From Paramacrobiotus metropolitanus (taxonomy: Eukaryota; Tardigrada; Eutardigrada; Parachela; Macrobiotidae), in NCBI RefSeq assembly GCF_019649055.1, contig NW_026570274.1, positions 248,001 to 312,000 on the forward strand: DNA of 64,000 bases, given 5' to 3'. A model generated the notes under the pieces. It was not told the DNA's origin and made no database searches. It was given only the letters and a program-made list of their open reading frames with translations. Position numbers and translations under genes: made by a program. Below, in pieces: positions 48,153 to 60,118 of the stretch; the first letter of the stretch is position 1; each line of letters starts with the position of its first letter.

Positions 48153-48807
48153 ATGCTATCATTCAACGGGATGCTGATCCTCGGTGGGAGTGCTTTATTT
48201 ATCGTACGTGTGAATTCAAGAATTTTATTTGGTACAAACATAGCGACGTTAGAGTTTTTGTAACCTATAGTGCATCGTGGAAACGCGACCGTATAAAACA
48301 TACGAAGAAAAACACCGGATTATCCTGGAATTCGGCATGCCGCAGGCTAATCTAACAACCGCGACTGCAACACCAGTGATCAGAAATGTACTCCTGGCGC
48401 CCGATCGTCCCAGTAGTCCAGCACCCCCGATGCATTATCGGAGTATGCCTGCGTTCCTTGACCCGGCATCCATAGGAAAAGCATCTGATGGGCACTTGAG
48501 GAATCACCCTGGCCTCGTTCAACCGGCTACTTTTATCCATACTGGAGAGCACCTTAACATAACAGCGGAAAGGATTCAAGAAGAAGAAGAGGCCGCACGG
48601 CACACTACGGAATCGCCCTGCGGCCCTGACGTCGTTCCGGAAGATTGTATTGACGACGAAATTAGTACGACGGAAGCGCCACCCGAAACTACCACGCCGT
48701 ACGACCCTCTCAAAGACTCGGACTTCGTAAAAATTCTGGTGGGATTAACGGGACGCGAATTAGATGACGATGGACCAGAAGATGTTTGGATTAGTATTCC
48801 GGATTAG
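48153..48807 (+). CDS. Array member 2: Thr-rich secreted protein
   Basis: 195 residues and the closest relative of array member 1. Exon 1 (48153-48203) has 17 codons (MLSFNGMLILGGSALFI) and a GTACGT donor. Exon 2 (48271-48807) follows CCTATAG in phase 0 and reads CIVETRPYKTYEEKHRI, then YRSMPAFLDPAS, then FIHTGEHLNITAERIQEEE, a PCGPDVVPEDCID segment and an acidic Thr/Pro tail. The spacing of the two cysteines is the same as in member 1, so a small disulphide loop is likely. Exon 1 was located by its match in length and pattern to the other copies. Confidence 0.75.
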
Positions 48808-49647
48808 CACTTATATGATCGCATTCAATTGCATCATGGCATTTGGATGGGATCCCGCAGAACGCATTTCTATGATTTTCATTCTGATTGTCATATTGTG
48901 GAAATTTGCAAGATGCTGCATGAGACCTGGACCCTGCATTTTTTTCGCGTGGTTTTAATCCCTAAAAATTGTTGATAAACAGTTAGCTAAATTATTCGCT
49001 TAAATACTGTACGGAGTCAAGTTAGAGTAAATAATAGTGAATCAGTTTAGTTTAACGATTTTGTGTAAATACGCGATATTTGCGCGCCCAGTGCGTTCAA
49101 TGCCACGCCACCTGCGACAATTGTTTTGTATATAAATGGCACATTGTATTGCAATTCTGGGACGATTTAAAGTTTTTATGTGTAAACTGTAAACCCAGAA
49201 AATCGAACTGAAGTACAAGTACAGATGATTACGTACTAGTACTAAGCACCAGGCCATCGCCTTACTCAAGGGGCTTCACTGTATTGTGTACAGTGAAGTC
49301 TGTGTTGTATGAAATACAATACAGCCCCTAGAGAACCGCGTTGCATAGGCCAAATGAGCGCATCTAACAGTACTTATTGATTTAATTTGTGTGAGAAAAC
49401 GCAGAAACAAAACGCACTTGACTGCATACATAAGGTACAACCGGCATTACAGTATGTAATAATATCAAATATGTACTTACAACGTTACAATAAACAGGTA
49501 TAGTTTTTACAATCACGAAAGGTAAAGTACGTTGTTACTAATGCCTTTCCATATTATACAGCTGTCACATTATTAATGACATTTCCGATTGTTGCCATGC
49601 TTGGTAAGCGAAACTAAGTTAGGAAGCGGCATTCACCTATATATACC
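48808..49647. other. Intergenic within the array
   Basis: The 3' flank of array member 2. No other gene recognised. Confidence 0.35.
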
Positions 49648-49811
49648 GTGTCAGAATCAAAGCCACTCAATATGTGAAGTGGGCACGGATAACTTCCTGT
49701 TTCTCCAAGAAATTTCCATATCAGCATTCAGCACCTTTGTGCACATAAGGCAGTTCGGCCAAGCCGATTCAGAGAATCTTCCTTCTTGTAAAAATTTCTT
49801 CTTTGTATAAA
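49648..49811 (+). promoter_or_regulatory. Array promoter module, copy 3
   Basis: GTGTCAGAATC, GAAGTGGGCACGG and CTCCAAGAAATTTCCATATC are all kept, with TATAAA at 49806-49811. It precedes a decayed copy of the gene. Confidence 0.75.
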
Positions 49812-50176
49812 TGACAAAGCTCAATAAACTGGGAAATTCAATTACGATGAAAATGGTTAGCGCTTAGCGAGTTTTATTCCTCATGGCAATATACAGATAG
49901 ATGTACATGTACAGATAGCTCATACCATCATATCAAACCTGAATTACACGGTCACATTTTACAAAATATTTGTGCACTAAACATTTTCCTTGTAACCAGT
50001 CACTGAACTGAAATACGATATTTTGCAAGGGAACGAGTACGGTATTTTGACTTTTATATGAGTTTTGTATTCCTGGGAGGAATAGTTAATAAGAATATAT
50101 TCAAATCATCATGTTATAATATGACCGATGCCTGATGACATAGTGCAGTAATCGCAGAAATTTTTTTATTTTAGAG

Positions 50177-50450
50177 TGCGCATTCGAAACGCGATCTTTC
50201 AACTTGACGCCCATTCCCAGAAGAATGCGCAGAGTGCGCACACAGAACTGCTGAAAAATAACCAGCGGCCGCGGCGTTCACCCGTTTGAGCCCGAGATTT
50301 CAACGAGCGCGAAAACCAAGCCTGACCGTTAAAACTGTTCGTCTACCATTCGGAAACAACGCCCCCACTGGGACCGCTACGTTCATCCATACCGATCGCC
50401 CTGATCTGGCCACCAAAAGAAATCGCAACATTAAATTGAGCGGGACACCA
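50177..50450 (+). pseudogene. Array member 3, decayed
   Basis: An exon-2 remnant after TTTTAGAG starts CAFETRSF (compare CIVETRPY in member 2) and stops after 26 codons. About 180 bases on, in another frame, the signature survives as FIHTDRPDLATKR. No signal exon could be found between the promoter and this remnant. The promoter module upstream is better preserved than the coding part. Confidence 0.65.
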
Positions 50451-51122
50451 AATTTCATGAGCGGGACACCAAAATCTGTAGATCACTATATTATAGTATC
50501 GTCTTCGCTAAATTTTTATTTTGTGTATAAATATATAAATTTATACACGACTACATTTTTCAGCGATTTTACAGTGTGTTCTTGGTTGTTGTCATAATTG
50601 CTTTTCGTTATTTCACGCACCAGCACAGGTTGTTGTACGGATACAATGCCATCGCAATTCTTACTCGAAAATGTCGAGAAACACAGCTTAAAACATGCGA
50701 TTTACATATTGAATATTATATAATTTCATTTAACCTCCCGGCAATGCCCTCCGTTACCGAATACGGGAACCAATAAGTACCTGCACCATGCGGCACTTAT
50801 TTCCCGGCCCTCCCATTCCGTAACAACGCAATTTTTCAAGGGAACAACCTTTGGGAAACCTAAGAACCCTACAGAAGGGTTTACGCAAAATACTGACCCC
50901 GAAATATATAAAATACTTCTTAGACAACATTTCAAGACTATGTGTTGTTAGAATGTATTCAAATATTTAACGTAAATTTTTTGACTTTCCAGTAAGACTT
51001 CAAATGCGTAAATAATATGTGGTTTCCAAGTGTCTGTTCTTAGAAAAACATTTACACGGTCAGCGGCCAGGTGACAAAGCAGCATTTTAAGCGTTTTCGT
51101 CAGAAATTCAACAAACCGGCTT

Positions 51123-51200
51123 GTGTCAGAACGGAAACGCTTGTTCTTCTCACTAACTGTAGGCTGACTACGATGGTTTTCCTTGCACACTGCTCGTATT
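51123..51200 (+). promoter_or_regulatory. Array promoter module, variant type, copy 4
   Basis: GTGTCAGAACGGAAACGCTTG is followed by a segment shared only with the promoter at 63436 (TAGGCTGACTACGATG against TAAGCTGTCTACGACG). It lies 240 bases before the ATG of array member 4. The AAGAAATTTCC block and a clear TATA box are missing. Confidence 0.55.
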
Positions 51201-51363
51201 CTGCTAATTTCGCTTTAGTTGCGCTTCTAACAGGAAAGTTTTTTTAAAGTTTGCTCATTTTAATTGGCAAATATCACGTACTTTATCGGTGATCATTAAT
51301 TCGGTTCCATAATTTTGCTTTGCCACGGTTGGTTATCAGTCGGCGATGTCATTGAAGAGTGCG

Positions 51364-51775
51364 ATGTCGTGCAACGGAGCAATTACACTCGCCATGGTTC
51401 TTTTATCGCTATCTATAATGGTACGAATAACCTGGCTTTTAGTATAGATAAGGTTGTGATCGCATTGTGCAATATAAGATTGTTTTTGCTATTTCGTAGT
51501 CGGCCGTGGCAATGCGCCCATATAAGATAGTGGAAAAAAAATACAAAGTCATGTGGGATTTCGGTAACGTTGAAAAAGTTGAAGCACCGGCAGTAGCGCT
51601 CCCTGCCCAAGGCCGAAGTATTGGTCTGAGATTCGGATCAAACCCATGGGGTCTGATTGCGACCGATGATCCATTTGAGACCACAACCACTGAAGTAACG
51701 ACGACAACGTCGCCTGGAGAACCAGAAACGACAACTTGGCTACTTGCGGCTTTTTATGAATTTATGTTCGGATAA
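51364..51775 (+). CDS. Array member 4: short Thr-rich secreted protein
   Basis: 110 residues. Exon 1 (51364-51420) has 19 codons (MSCNGAITLAMVLLSLSIM). Exon 2 (51500-51775) follows TTTCGTAG in phase 0 and reads SAVAMRPYKIVEKKYKV, the N-terminal signature of the family. The FIHTGE block is absent. Instead a run of Thr/Glu (FETTTTEVTTTTSPGE) leads to a hydrophobic C-terminus (WLLAAFYEFMFG). It belongs with array member 8 to a second subfamily that has its own promoter variant. Confidence 0.7.
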
Positions 51776-52136
51776 TTGTCTCTACTCGCAAAACAAAAGT
51801 GCATCATTTTGTTACAAGCTGTTTAGTACATTCATTTTTTGAACAGTTACAGTTAATTGTTTTGTAAGCCTGTTGCGCGCTCATTTCCAATGAATATATA
51901 TCAAGTGGTTTCGAAGGTACAAATATTAGGTGCAAATCATTCTGTCCAAAGCAACGGTATATTAAATTTGAAATGCTTTAAATTTATGTACAAGATCGTG
52001 TAACGTGAAAGCTACGCACTTTGTTCATTTTGTTTATGTGTACATTGCCTGCGTTTTCATATCTTTGGACGATATTAAAAAAATTAAAGATCGATACTAA
52101 CCGTAAAACGACCTAGGAATACAGAACAGATATATG

Positions 52137-52285
52137 GTGTCAGAACCTGAACCGTTTTCCATTTAGAAGTGGACTTGGGACAACGTCCTCTTCTTCCGAG
52201 AAATTTCCACATCAGCGCTTTACGCACTTATGCACATTTGCTTATCAGATCTACAGAACTAGTTTCAACTTCCTCGTACACGCGA
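52137..52285 (+). promoter_or_regulatory. Array promoter module, copy 5
   Basis: GTGTCAGAACCTGAACC, GAAGTGGACTTGG and CCGAGAAATTTCCACATCAG are readable. No good TATA box is left. It precedes the LTR-split member 5. Confidence 0.65.
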
Positions 52286-52469
52286 TTTAATTAAAATGTT
52301 GTCAAATTCAACACGAAACCGTCAAGTTGTCAACCATGATATTTACTTGAGCAATTTGCGCATCTGCGGTATCGCATACATTGTTTTTTGGGTTTAATTT
52401 CTACTGTCGGCACTTTTGCACCGCCTTCATTAAAAATACCCGAAATAAGTTTAGCCACCTTCGAATAAC

Positions 52470-53180
52470 ATGCCATTGTTCAACATGATTTTAACCTTCC
52501 GCATGAATACTTCGTTTATCGTAAGCATAGATTCAAAAAAGTGATTGTACTGGCGATTAATAATGGGACGATAGTCTGTAGCTGTATGTGCGCTCGTATA
52601 AAATGACAATTAACAACGTTAATTGATGTTAATGTTAGCTGGAGGATGTGTGCTCTCGCGTTTCCCTTTTCGCCGTGTGTAGGCAGCTACCTGTGTTGGT
52701 GGCGCTGCGAGTTGCTGTGGCCGCTTAGATCAAAGCAGCCGCCGGCACTCACGCGCCTGCTTTTGCTCTCGGCACTGTTTCTGTGCCCGCGTTGGGTTCT
52801 GCATTTCTTGTTCGTGTGCGCGCGAGTGATTTGTTCTTTACCACCCGCCACACCCTGCTGTTGTGCTGCTGTTATTTCGCGTTGCTCAATAAAGGGGCCT
52901 TCGGTTGCGCAGGGCACTGGTCGCTCTCTTGCGCCGACCCCCGGTCGGCCGGCTTCTCGCTGACCCAGGGTCACCGCACACAGCCGATCACGAGAGTACC
53001 AGCCGCCCAGCAGCCGGGGTTCCAGCACCCCCCAGTGGATTCCGGAAGCGGTAACATTAATCATCATTTAATGTAATGTGGAAATGCGTCCGCAATGACT
53101 CCGCATACAACGTTCCAATAACCACACGGACTCATCCTGGAATGCGGCAGCACAGTGATCCACCTGCATTTACGGCACCA
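52470..53180 (+). pseudogene. Array member 5, decayed and split by a solo LTR
   Basis: Exon 1 (52470-52520) is still a 17-codon hydrophobic segment (MPLFNMILTFRMNTSFI) with a GTAAGC donor. The exon-2 remnant from about 53066 reads NVEMRPQ and then a stop, and nucleotide similarity to member 2 continues to about 53150 (CTCATCCTGGAAT against TTATCCTGGAATT). The acceptor AG is gone. A 424-base solo LTR lies in what was the intron. The result is non-functional. Confidence 0.65.
52633..53056. mobile_element. Solo LTR
   Basis: 424 bases that begin TGTTAGC and end GGTAACA (inverted TGTTA/TAACA termini), flanked on both sides by TTAA, a 4-bp target duplication. It is markedly GC-richer than its surroundings. 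An AATAAA occurs at 52888-52893 at a place fitting an R-region polyadenylation signal, which suggests plus orientation. No internal retroelement coding sequence is present, so recombination between two LTRs probably removed it. Confidence 0.7.
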
Positions 53181-54730
53181 CTCCTTGGGTATTGTATATA
53201 CTTTCGGATGCTTTTTAAACAATCTCGAATATGCCTGATCAGCACAGCACTGATCACCACATCTAGTTCTGCTGAGAATAATGAAAAAAAGAACTTAACC
53301 TGTTTCTTCCCATTGATATCAAAGTGATACCGTGGAGGGCTTTTGCTCCTGCACCTGAACGCATCATGGGAATTTTGATTTTTCAGTTTGATTAGCGAGT
53401 TAAGATGTGGAGGCCTATTTTACAAAACTTGACCACTAAGTATAAGTCTAACGTGCACTCGCCAGTGGTCACCAAAGTCGGCCATTTTTTTATCCACGGG
53501 TGACCGGAGGTCGCTAACACCTCCTGGCCATCCGCGTGATGCGAAAAAATCTAAATAAATGGGTTAGGTAGTTGACTCTATGTGTTACCTGATACAACCT
53601 AAATTTTTGTAATATGTGAAATGGATGATCACTGGCGATCTTTTAAAGAACATGGTATCATTTTGACAACAACGGGCAATGGGGTACATTACAGCCATTA
53701 TACAAAATTTCCTAATAAACTCAGTATAAGTCGCAACATTCTGCAAATTGGTATTCTAAGACAACGTTTTATGGGCTTTCAACTGGAAGTGTTTTGGTGG
53801 TCACCGAAGTGACCACCATCCAGTTGCGAAAATTGATGCCCCATGAAATAGATATTCTTTTCCTTTTTTTTTGCGGCCGAAAGTTATTGTTGCAGGACAA
53901 CTGCATGCAGACAAATGTGATAAGCAAACGATGGTCAGTGGTCACTAATACGGCACTGTGTGTTTATCAGCGTGCGCTATACCGTTGAATACGAGCGCAT
54001 AACATGCAAGTATACGCACGAATTTCCGGTTACTTAAGAAGGCTATTGCTATAGCGTCCAGGAAAGCGTCCAAAGCTTGACCACCGACTGCGGGCTAGTA
54101 GTAACTACCTTCTGTAGTGGTCAGCGAAGCTTGCTGACCGCTTTGACAGGTGCGCGGTCTGAGGTAATTAAGTTTATCTTGGGTCTTTGGCGTTATTCGT
54201 GGACCGAAAATCAAATACCGAAGCGATTTCGCCCTTGTGTGTTATAATTTTAGCTGTTTGACGTTTGAATGCTCTTCTAGTGACCGGCAGCGTTAAATGG
54301 GCAGTGTCCAGGATTCCGGTAAACGGTTTTTGATTATTTGTATGTACAGTTTCTGTATTTCAAAACGGTTTGGCGCAGTAACAGACGCATTATTGTGTTG
54401 CTGACCGGTGGTCATTTCGACGGCCAGTAGTATTACAGTATTTTATCGACAACTCCTAATTTTCGTGGTCTAATTCGAACGGGATCGGGTACCGGGATGT
54501 CCTGGGTTAACCCGAGGGAAGATCCGAAATAACGTCAGAGTACATGCTTTCCTTGCACGAGTACCTGATATACCATTGCATGATTTCTCACTAAGACACC
54601 CGGGATGAGCTATTGGTGTCAGGCGCAATAAAAGGTCGGAAGAAATAAATCATACAAGTGGTCGCATCTCGCTCATCTCGCAAAAACTCGCAAAACTTCC
54701 CAAAAATCAGTATGAGTATGCCCAACCCAA
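53181..54730. other. Intergenic, with scattered GTGGTCA-type short repeats
   Basis: No gene. The heptamer GTGGTCA/TGACCAC and relatives recur many times between 53420 and 54470 in both orientations (for example GTGGTCACCGAAGTGACCAC at 53795). This looks like an old, fragmented repeat element. Confidence 0.35.
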
Positions 54731-54880
54731 GTCGGTACCCAAACCACTTGTCATTATGAAGTGGACGGTAGACTCAGCAGTCAGCACCCTCTTCTTCCTA
54801 TAATTTCCATATCAGCATATTATACTCGTAGGCAAATTCACAGAAATATTTTTACTTCATCGCCCACATGATCACAACAA
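54731..54880 (+). promoter_or_regulatory. Array promoter module, copy 6 (diverged)
   Basis: GTACCCAAACCACTTGTCA, ATGAAGTGGAC and AATTTCCATATCAGC remain. It is 320 bases before the ATG of array member 6. The TATA box is not obvious. Confidence 0.6.
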
Positions 54881-55060
54881 TAGTGCTGCTCAGTTTTGTT
54901 ATAACACTGGCTACAATAATGCTTAGCAATTGCCGAACTGTCGATTGTCCAAATTTCCTGATTTTTGCTGCACATTGCTTGCGCACCGATTGCTGTCTTT
55001 AAGTCACCTAAACTTGCTCAAAATCAGCTTAAAAAATTTATCGAGGAGCATTACCCAGCC

Positions 55061-55505
55061 ATGTTGTCAACAAGTGCGATTTTGATACTCGGTGTTAGCG
55101 CTTTCTTAACTGTACGTGCCAAAAAATCCAGAACTGCCCAAGGCTGCATAACGTAACCCCTTTTTTGTTTTTACATTTATATAGTGTGCAACACCTGGGT
55201 ATACAACACCACGCCCCAAATATCGATTCCAGCCCTCTGATGGTCTCGATGGTCAGGTCCTTCGGAGGCAATCTAGGAGTATGCCTGCGCTTTTAATGCC
55301 GGCTTCGTTTATCCATACTGGAGAAAACCTCAACATAACGGCGGAAAGAAATCAGGCAGAAGCAACAGCCGCAGCACTGACCACCACGTCCATTCCTGAT
55401 GACGACAATAATGGAAATGAAACGGACACGGAGGAAGATTCCGCAACAACAGCAGAATACCAATTTTATCAATTCAAGAAGCCGTGGGGACCGTTCCTCG
55501 CTTAA
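55061..55505 (+). CDS. Array member 6: Thr-rich secreted protein
   Basis: 123 residues. Exon 1 (55061-55111) has 17 codons (MLSTSAILILGVSAFLT) and a GTACGT donor. Exon 2 (55185-55505) follows TTATATAG and starts CATPGYTTPRPKYRF, so the PYK-type N-terminus is diverged. RSMPALLMPAS and FIHTGENLNITAERNQAEA are intact. The tail is acidic (DDDNNGNETDTEED) and ends KPWGPFLA. The cysteine pair of members 1 and 2 is missing. Confidence 0.75.
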
Positions 55506-56549
55506 TGAAAGCGAGGAACGCCATCCAAGCACGCAGATTTTATGAGCAGCACCAAAATCTAACCATACATATAACCCGTATCCGCAAGTTGGTATCGTAT
55601 TCATTTACCTGTGAACTCAGCAGCCATCCCGTATTAGAAGGCAGATGTAAATGATGTTAAACATTTATTGGAAAGTTTGTTACGAATTTACCATTGACGA
55701 TGAATAGTAGACAGAGTTTGTATCTTCGATGCTATTAAATCTGCCGGTGCAACTGTTCTGTACTTAATTAATTCTACCGTAGAAAACATTTTTTTAATTG
55801 CATCTGATATCTCTTAGAAATTGCCGCATGTTCTTACGATTTGTAAAACTGCTCATGGTACTTTGTCTTTCTTGTCGTACTGCAACTCAAATAACAACAA
55901 TTCGCGTAATTAGCAATTATGTACACATATAATGAAGGCGTCCGCACAATGCAGTATCACGCCAAAAGAAAGCAGTTGGCTGATAATCATGTAGATACGA
56001 ATTTAGCGTTAACATAAGAATTTTTGTTGATTTTCTGCAAATTTCTCATGAATATCGATTGATAATGCTAGAAAGGCCATTCGAAAAAAAGCTTTGTATA
56101 CAAACGTTTAACGCCTGCTGTGCACTCACGCATCAGGGTCGTGCGATGGAGGCACGTTGCAACTTTAAAGCGTAATCGCACCGACTGAAGGGATGACTTC
56201 CTTAATTTCACTGCCGGTTCGGTAAGAACTACAGTCACAACCTATTCTATCTCATCGCACCGGGATGAACTCCCTAATGCAAGCAGGTAAACAGAGAAGA
56301 AACTCCGAAATAGCTACAGAAATTTCAGTTATTGAAATGCAGAATTCGGGCCTTTACTTCAAATTATTTCACGTGCGTCCTAGTGACAAATTTGAGTAAA
56401 GCGCACATGTTATGAATAACTGTATCTACGTAAGTAGTTGGCATAAAAGACGGCATTCTTCAGAAAATAAGACTTTGCTCAAACTACACCAGACAATCTC
56501 CTGAAAACCCATGCATTGTGTGCTTAATATTTTGCTTCAGTTACACACC
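55506..56549. other. Intergenic within the array
   Basis: The 3' flank of array member 6. No gene recognised. Confidence 0.35.
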
Positions 56550-56728
56550 GTGTCAGAACCTAAGCCACTTGTCAGATGAAGTGGACTGGAAAAATATTCG
56601 GTTCCTCCAAGAAATTTTTAAATCAGCATTTTATGCACATGCAAATTTGCTGAAAAGATTCAGCGAACGTTTTCTACTTCTTCGTACCCACTACAAAACC
56701 GGCATCTTAGCTGGATTGCACTATAAAA
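56550..56728 (+). promoter_or_regulatory. Array promoter module, copy 7
   Basis: GTGTCAGAACCTAAGCCACT, GAAGTGGACTGG, CTCCAAGAAATTTTTAAATC and TATAAAA at 56722-56728, 136 bases before the ATG. Confidence 0.75.
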
Positions 56729-56857
56729 GGGCTATAAGTGCGATTATAGAGTCATTTGTAGGATAAGCGGCACCTTGAATTTTATTTTCTGCAACCTGCA
56801 GAATATATAATCGCACCATAATTATTATCCGTGCTTTATCCAGCCTTTAGTTTAAAC

Positions 56858-57210
56858 ATGATGTCTTGTAGCGGTATTTTGATTGCACTCGTATGTGCGG
56901 GTAGTGCATTGGTGGTAAGCGTCATTATTCTTGGAAATTCGTTCGGAACTGTTATAAATGATAACGAAGCGTGCGTAATTTTCAATTTTTATAGTGTAAT
57001 GCCGAAAAGCAGTCAACTGCGTGGGAGGCTTGGTTCGGACCGGCACCGTACATCCATACTCGTGAGAACCTACCAAACCTGACCGCCGAAAGAATTAAGG
57101 CAGACGCAGCGGCCGCAGAGACGACCACGGCCAATCCTTACGAAAACATATACAGCGCATACGAGAACGATACGTCTGTAAAAGCCACATACAACGTATA
57201 TTTTGCTTAG
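56858..57210 (+). CDS. Array member 7: minimal secreted protein
   Basis: 90 residues, the shortest intact member. Exon 1 (56858-56914) reads MMSCSGILIALVCAGSALV with a GTAAGC donor. Exon 2 (56995-57210) follows TTTTTATAG and starts CNAEKQSTAWEAWFG. The signature appears as YIHTRENLPNLTAERIKADA, with a two-residue insertion. The tail is Ala/Thr-rich, then Tyr-rich (NPYENIYSAYEN). The RSMPAL block is absent. It shows that signal plus signature is enough to be kept as an open gene. Confidence 0.7.
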
Positions 57211-58592
57211 TTGAAATTTCCTTGGTAGCCGTTATTCGAATTAGTTACAAGTGATGCACAATTTGTTAAGTTTGAAGATTTAATGCTCTTCTTCTGTCTA
57301 AAAAATTGCGGCGTCGTGTGTACGATTTTCATGTTTTCCCACATACCGTATATATATACGAATATATTCGTAGTCAGCAGCAAAAATTTCATAAACGGTA
57401 AGATAAACTTTATTTACAAAACCGCTTAAGGAACAGTCAGAGTAAAAGCCGAACTGCATTATGAGCATTCGTAAGTACCTATATACAGCGAAGATTTCAC
57501 TAACTGCGCTCTGAAGTCTATTGCCCCATACTGCACCGACTTTCGTTCTGTTACTGTCCACGAGGTGTTTACGGCTATCTTCATTTCACAAATCACCGTA
57601 CGATTTCCGGTTATCACCATTTCACAGTACGAGTGTTCCTGAATATCTGCCGTGCACCAGCCATGTCAAAATGCCTGTAACGCACGAACAGTGTGGTATG
57701 GGACGCCGTGTGTATGAAAATTGGCGTCACCCGTGAATTTGTTTTTTTTTCGCTTGGGTTGTATGTACTGTTTTTTTAAGGCTACTAAGTAGTGGTACTG
57801 GTTATTGCACCTGCTATGGTACTGTTACTGTTAGTGGTAGCGAGAAATCGCCGAAAATGGTACTGTTAGTGGTTCCAGCTGTGGTTGTAGTAGTGTGATG
57901 CCATATCATGTAACTGGTACTAGTAGTGGTCGTAATTATGAAACTGACGCGGGTAGTATGGTTACCGGAAACCATTAGAATATCGCTGGACAGATGCCTA
58001 AAAAGCAGCGTAAGCAAAACTTCTAGAAACTAATTTCGTAATATGAATGCTGATACTCGTACTTTAGCAATGTGACAGCGCAATCGAATTGACAATAATA
58101 TAAAATGGTCTCACTTATGCAGCAGCAAAGTAGTGAAAGTACTATTACGTAATACGGTAATACAGATAATAAAACTTGCAAACTTCTTGAAAAATTTTGG
58201 TAGCGTTAAGGAAAGTAATCGCTGATATCAACACTGGGTGGCGGAGCAAGATGTCGGTTTCCTGTTTTACATGTATGATGTAGTTTACATAGTACAGATA
58301 CTGTATTTGTACCACTACCAATGTAGTAGCAACGTTAACTCATACTAACCATAAGTGCCCTTTTCGCCGTATTCGTGGGTAGGAAGTTACGGAACAGGCT
58401 TGTACATCCTACAAACACAGTCGCATTCGGTGAACCGCAATGATTACTCGACAACTATCGGGGAAACAGAGCAGTCCAATTAATTATGCACCTGCAAACG
58501 AAATAATTATTAATTTTTGTTTAATTTAAGCTTTTGGCAGCGTCTTCCGTTACGGAATGCCGGAACCAGTGTGTACCGGTATCATTCGGTTC
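57211..58592. other. Intergenic within the array
   Basis: No gene. The stretch 57785-57935 is locally enriched in TAGTGGTACTG-type short repeats. Confidence 0.35.
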
Positions 58593-58974
58593 TAGTGTTG
58601 GGTCGGCCCGGCCCGGCGCGGCCCGGCCCGAGCAAGAGGGCCGGGCCGTCGTTTACACGGCCCGGGCCGCGGGCCGATCCGGGCTGCGGCCCGACATGTC
58701 CCCGGGCCGTCTTGCAGCACAGTGATATTTTTTACCCGGATGTCATTATGCACGCGGCTACAGCGTGTATGTCAACGGAAAAATAGACGGATTTTCGCCT
58801 AGAAACGTCTATTGCTGTGAAAATTAAGAAAAACTCATTGAAAACTATTAAATTTCAGTAAATCGCAATGAAATTTTTTGTTTTTTCTACGTCTTTTTCA
58901 ATATTTAACGTCCACAACGGGCCACGGCCCGGGCCGTTCGGGCCGCGGCCCTGGGCCGGGCCGGCCCAACACTA
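58593..58974. mobile_element. GC-rich hAT-like MITE
   Basis: 382 bases with termini TAGTGTTGGGTCGGCCCGG and, inverted, CCGGGCCGGCCCAACACTA. They are flanked by an 8-bp target duplication with one mismatch (TTCGGTTC and TTCGGCTC). The terminal TAG and the 8-bp duplication are typical of hAT elements. Both ends are extremely rich in CCCGG/GGCCC, while the centre is AT-rich. No transposase is encoded. Confidence 0.75.
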
Positions 58975-60118
58975 TTCGGCTCCACTGTCCTCCCGTTTCT
59001 CGCCTCTTCGTCCTCCTCCTTCTTCGTCTATTTCTTGTTCTCTTTTTCCTGTTCCCTCCTTATTTCCCTCTACTCGTAGTAAAAGTGCCCAGTTGTTGAG
59101 AAATATCGTTGTCTTTGACTATTTAAACGCACATTTGTGCCAATATGACCCTTATTTTGCAGCAAATTTTACGGTCGATTGCTCACATAACATGGCATAA
59201 GTATGAGTATGCAGTTCTTAAAATATGGTTTCTAAAATTCTTCTTTTGTTTTGTTATATGGCTTTTAAAATTCTCAGAATTCCAAGTCTTCACAAGTGTT
59301 GAGGTTGTTCAAGACTCGTAGATCGGAGACTCGTAGATCAAGACTCGTAGATCGGAGCTCGCTTAAGCATATTTGCAGCTTTCTCTTTAGTTTAGTCTTC
59401 TTAGTTTTTTCAGGTTTGTTTGGTGCTCAAGCTGCAAGAGAGCGTTTTTTCTGGACAAGAGTAACCTAACCATTATGTCTACTGCCTTTTTTGTATTTTG
59501 TAGCCAAGCGTTTTGGATTTACCTGGAAAATATGAGAAAGTAGTTGGCTTGCTGATTTTCAGTACGAGTAGACTTTTCATAAATTGCGATAAAGGTATCA
59601 GTATGTACAAGTATAACAACACAAAGGACATCAAAGACTAGAACCACCATGTAAGTAGCGAAACTGGAAGCCATGCAACTTGACACAGATATGAGTTTTT
59701 ACGCTGGGTCCGGATGCAAGGGAAGCCGCAGCAAACGGTTGATTGACTCAGCAGCTGATATAAAAAAGCCTGAGCAGCTTGGATTCCGGAAGCTTCTGTT
59801 TCTGAGCTTGGTCTGGTTGAGCCACGAGATTTAATGGAGTTCTTGTAACTGTCTGCACCTGTCTTACGACTACAGAAACTTGTTTTCTATGTAAAAAGCA
59901 TTGAACTAACAGTGACTGTCTGCTACCGGTAAGTGCTTTCATCTTTTTAAGGCAAGCGATTGTGCTAGAAAAGCACAAATCAAACAACTTTTCCTGCAAC
60001 CGTTATCGCTCCTTCCGATTGCAGTTCCGATCAAAAGCTCCGAATTCTTTGAAACGAGCAGCACGTTCAATGATTTCAGCGATCGCTAGGCACGTGGTTT
60101 GAGCTTCAACCATCTACC
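58975..60118. other. Intergenic region
   Basis: No supportable gene. A short direct repeat, AGACTCGTAGATC, occurs three times at about 59312-59354. Confidence 0.35.

Noticed and set aside
47732-48355. 207-codon frame overlapping array member 2
   Set aside because: Runs through the promoter, signal exon and intron in a different frame from the family; no conserved block in it.
52633-53056. GC-rich block as a coding exon (105-126-codon frames on both strands)
   Set aside because: The open frames follow from GC-richness; the ends and target duplication show a solo LTR.
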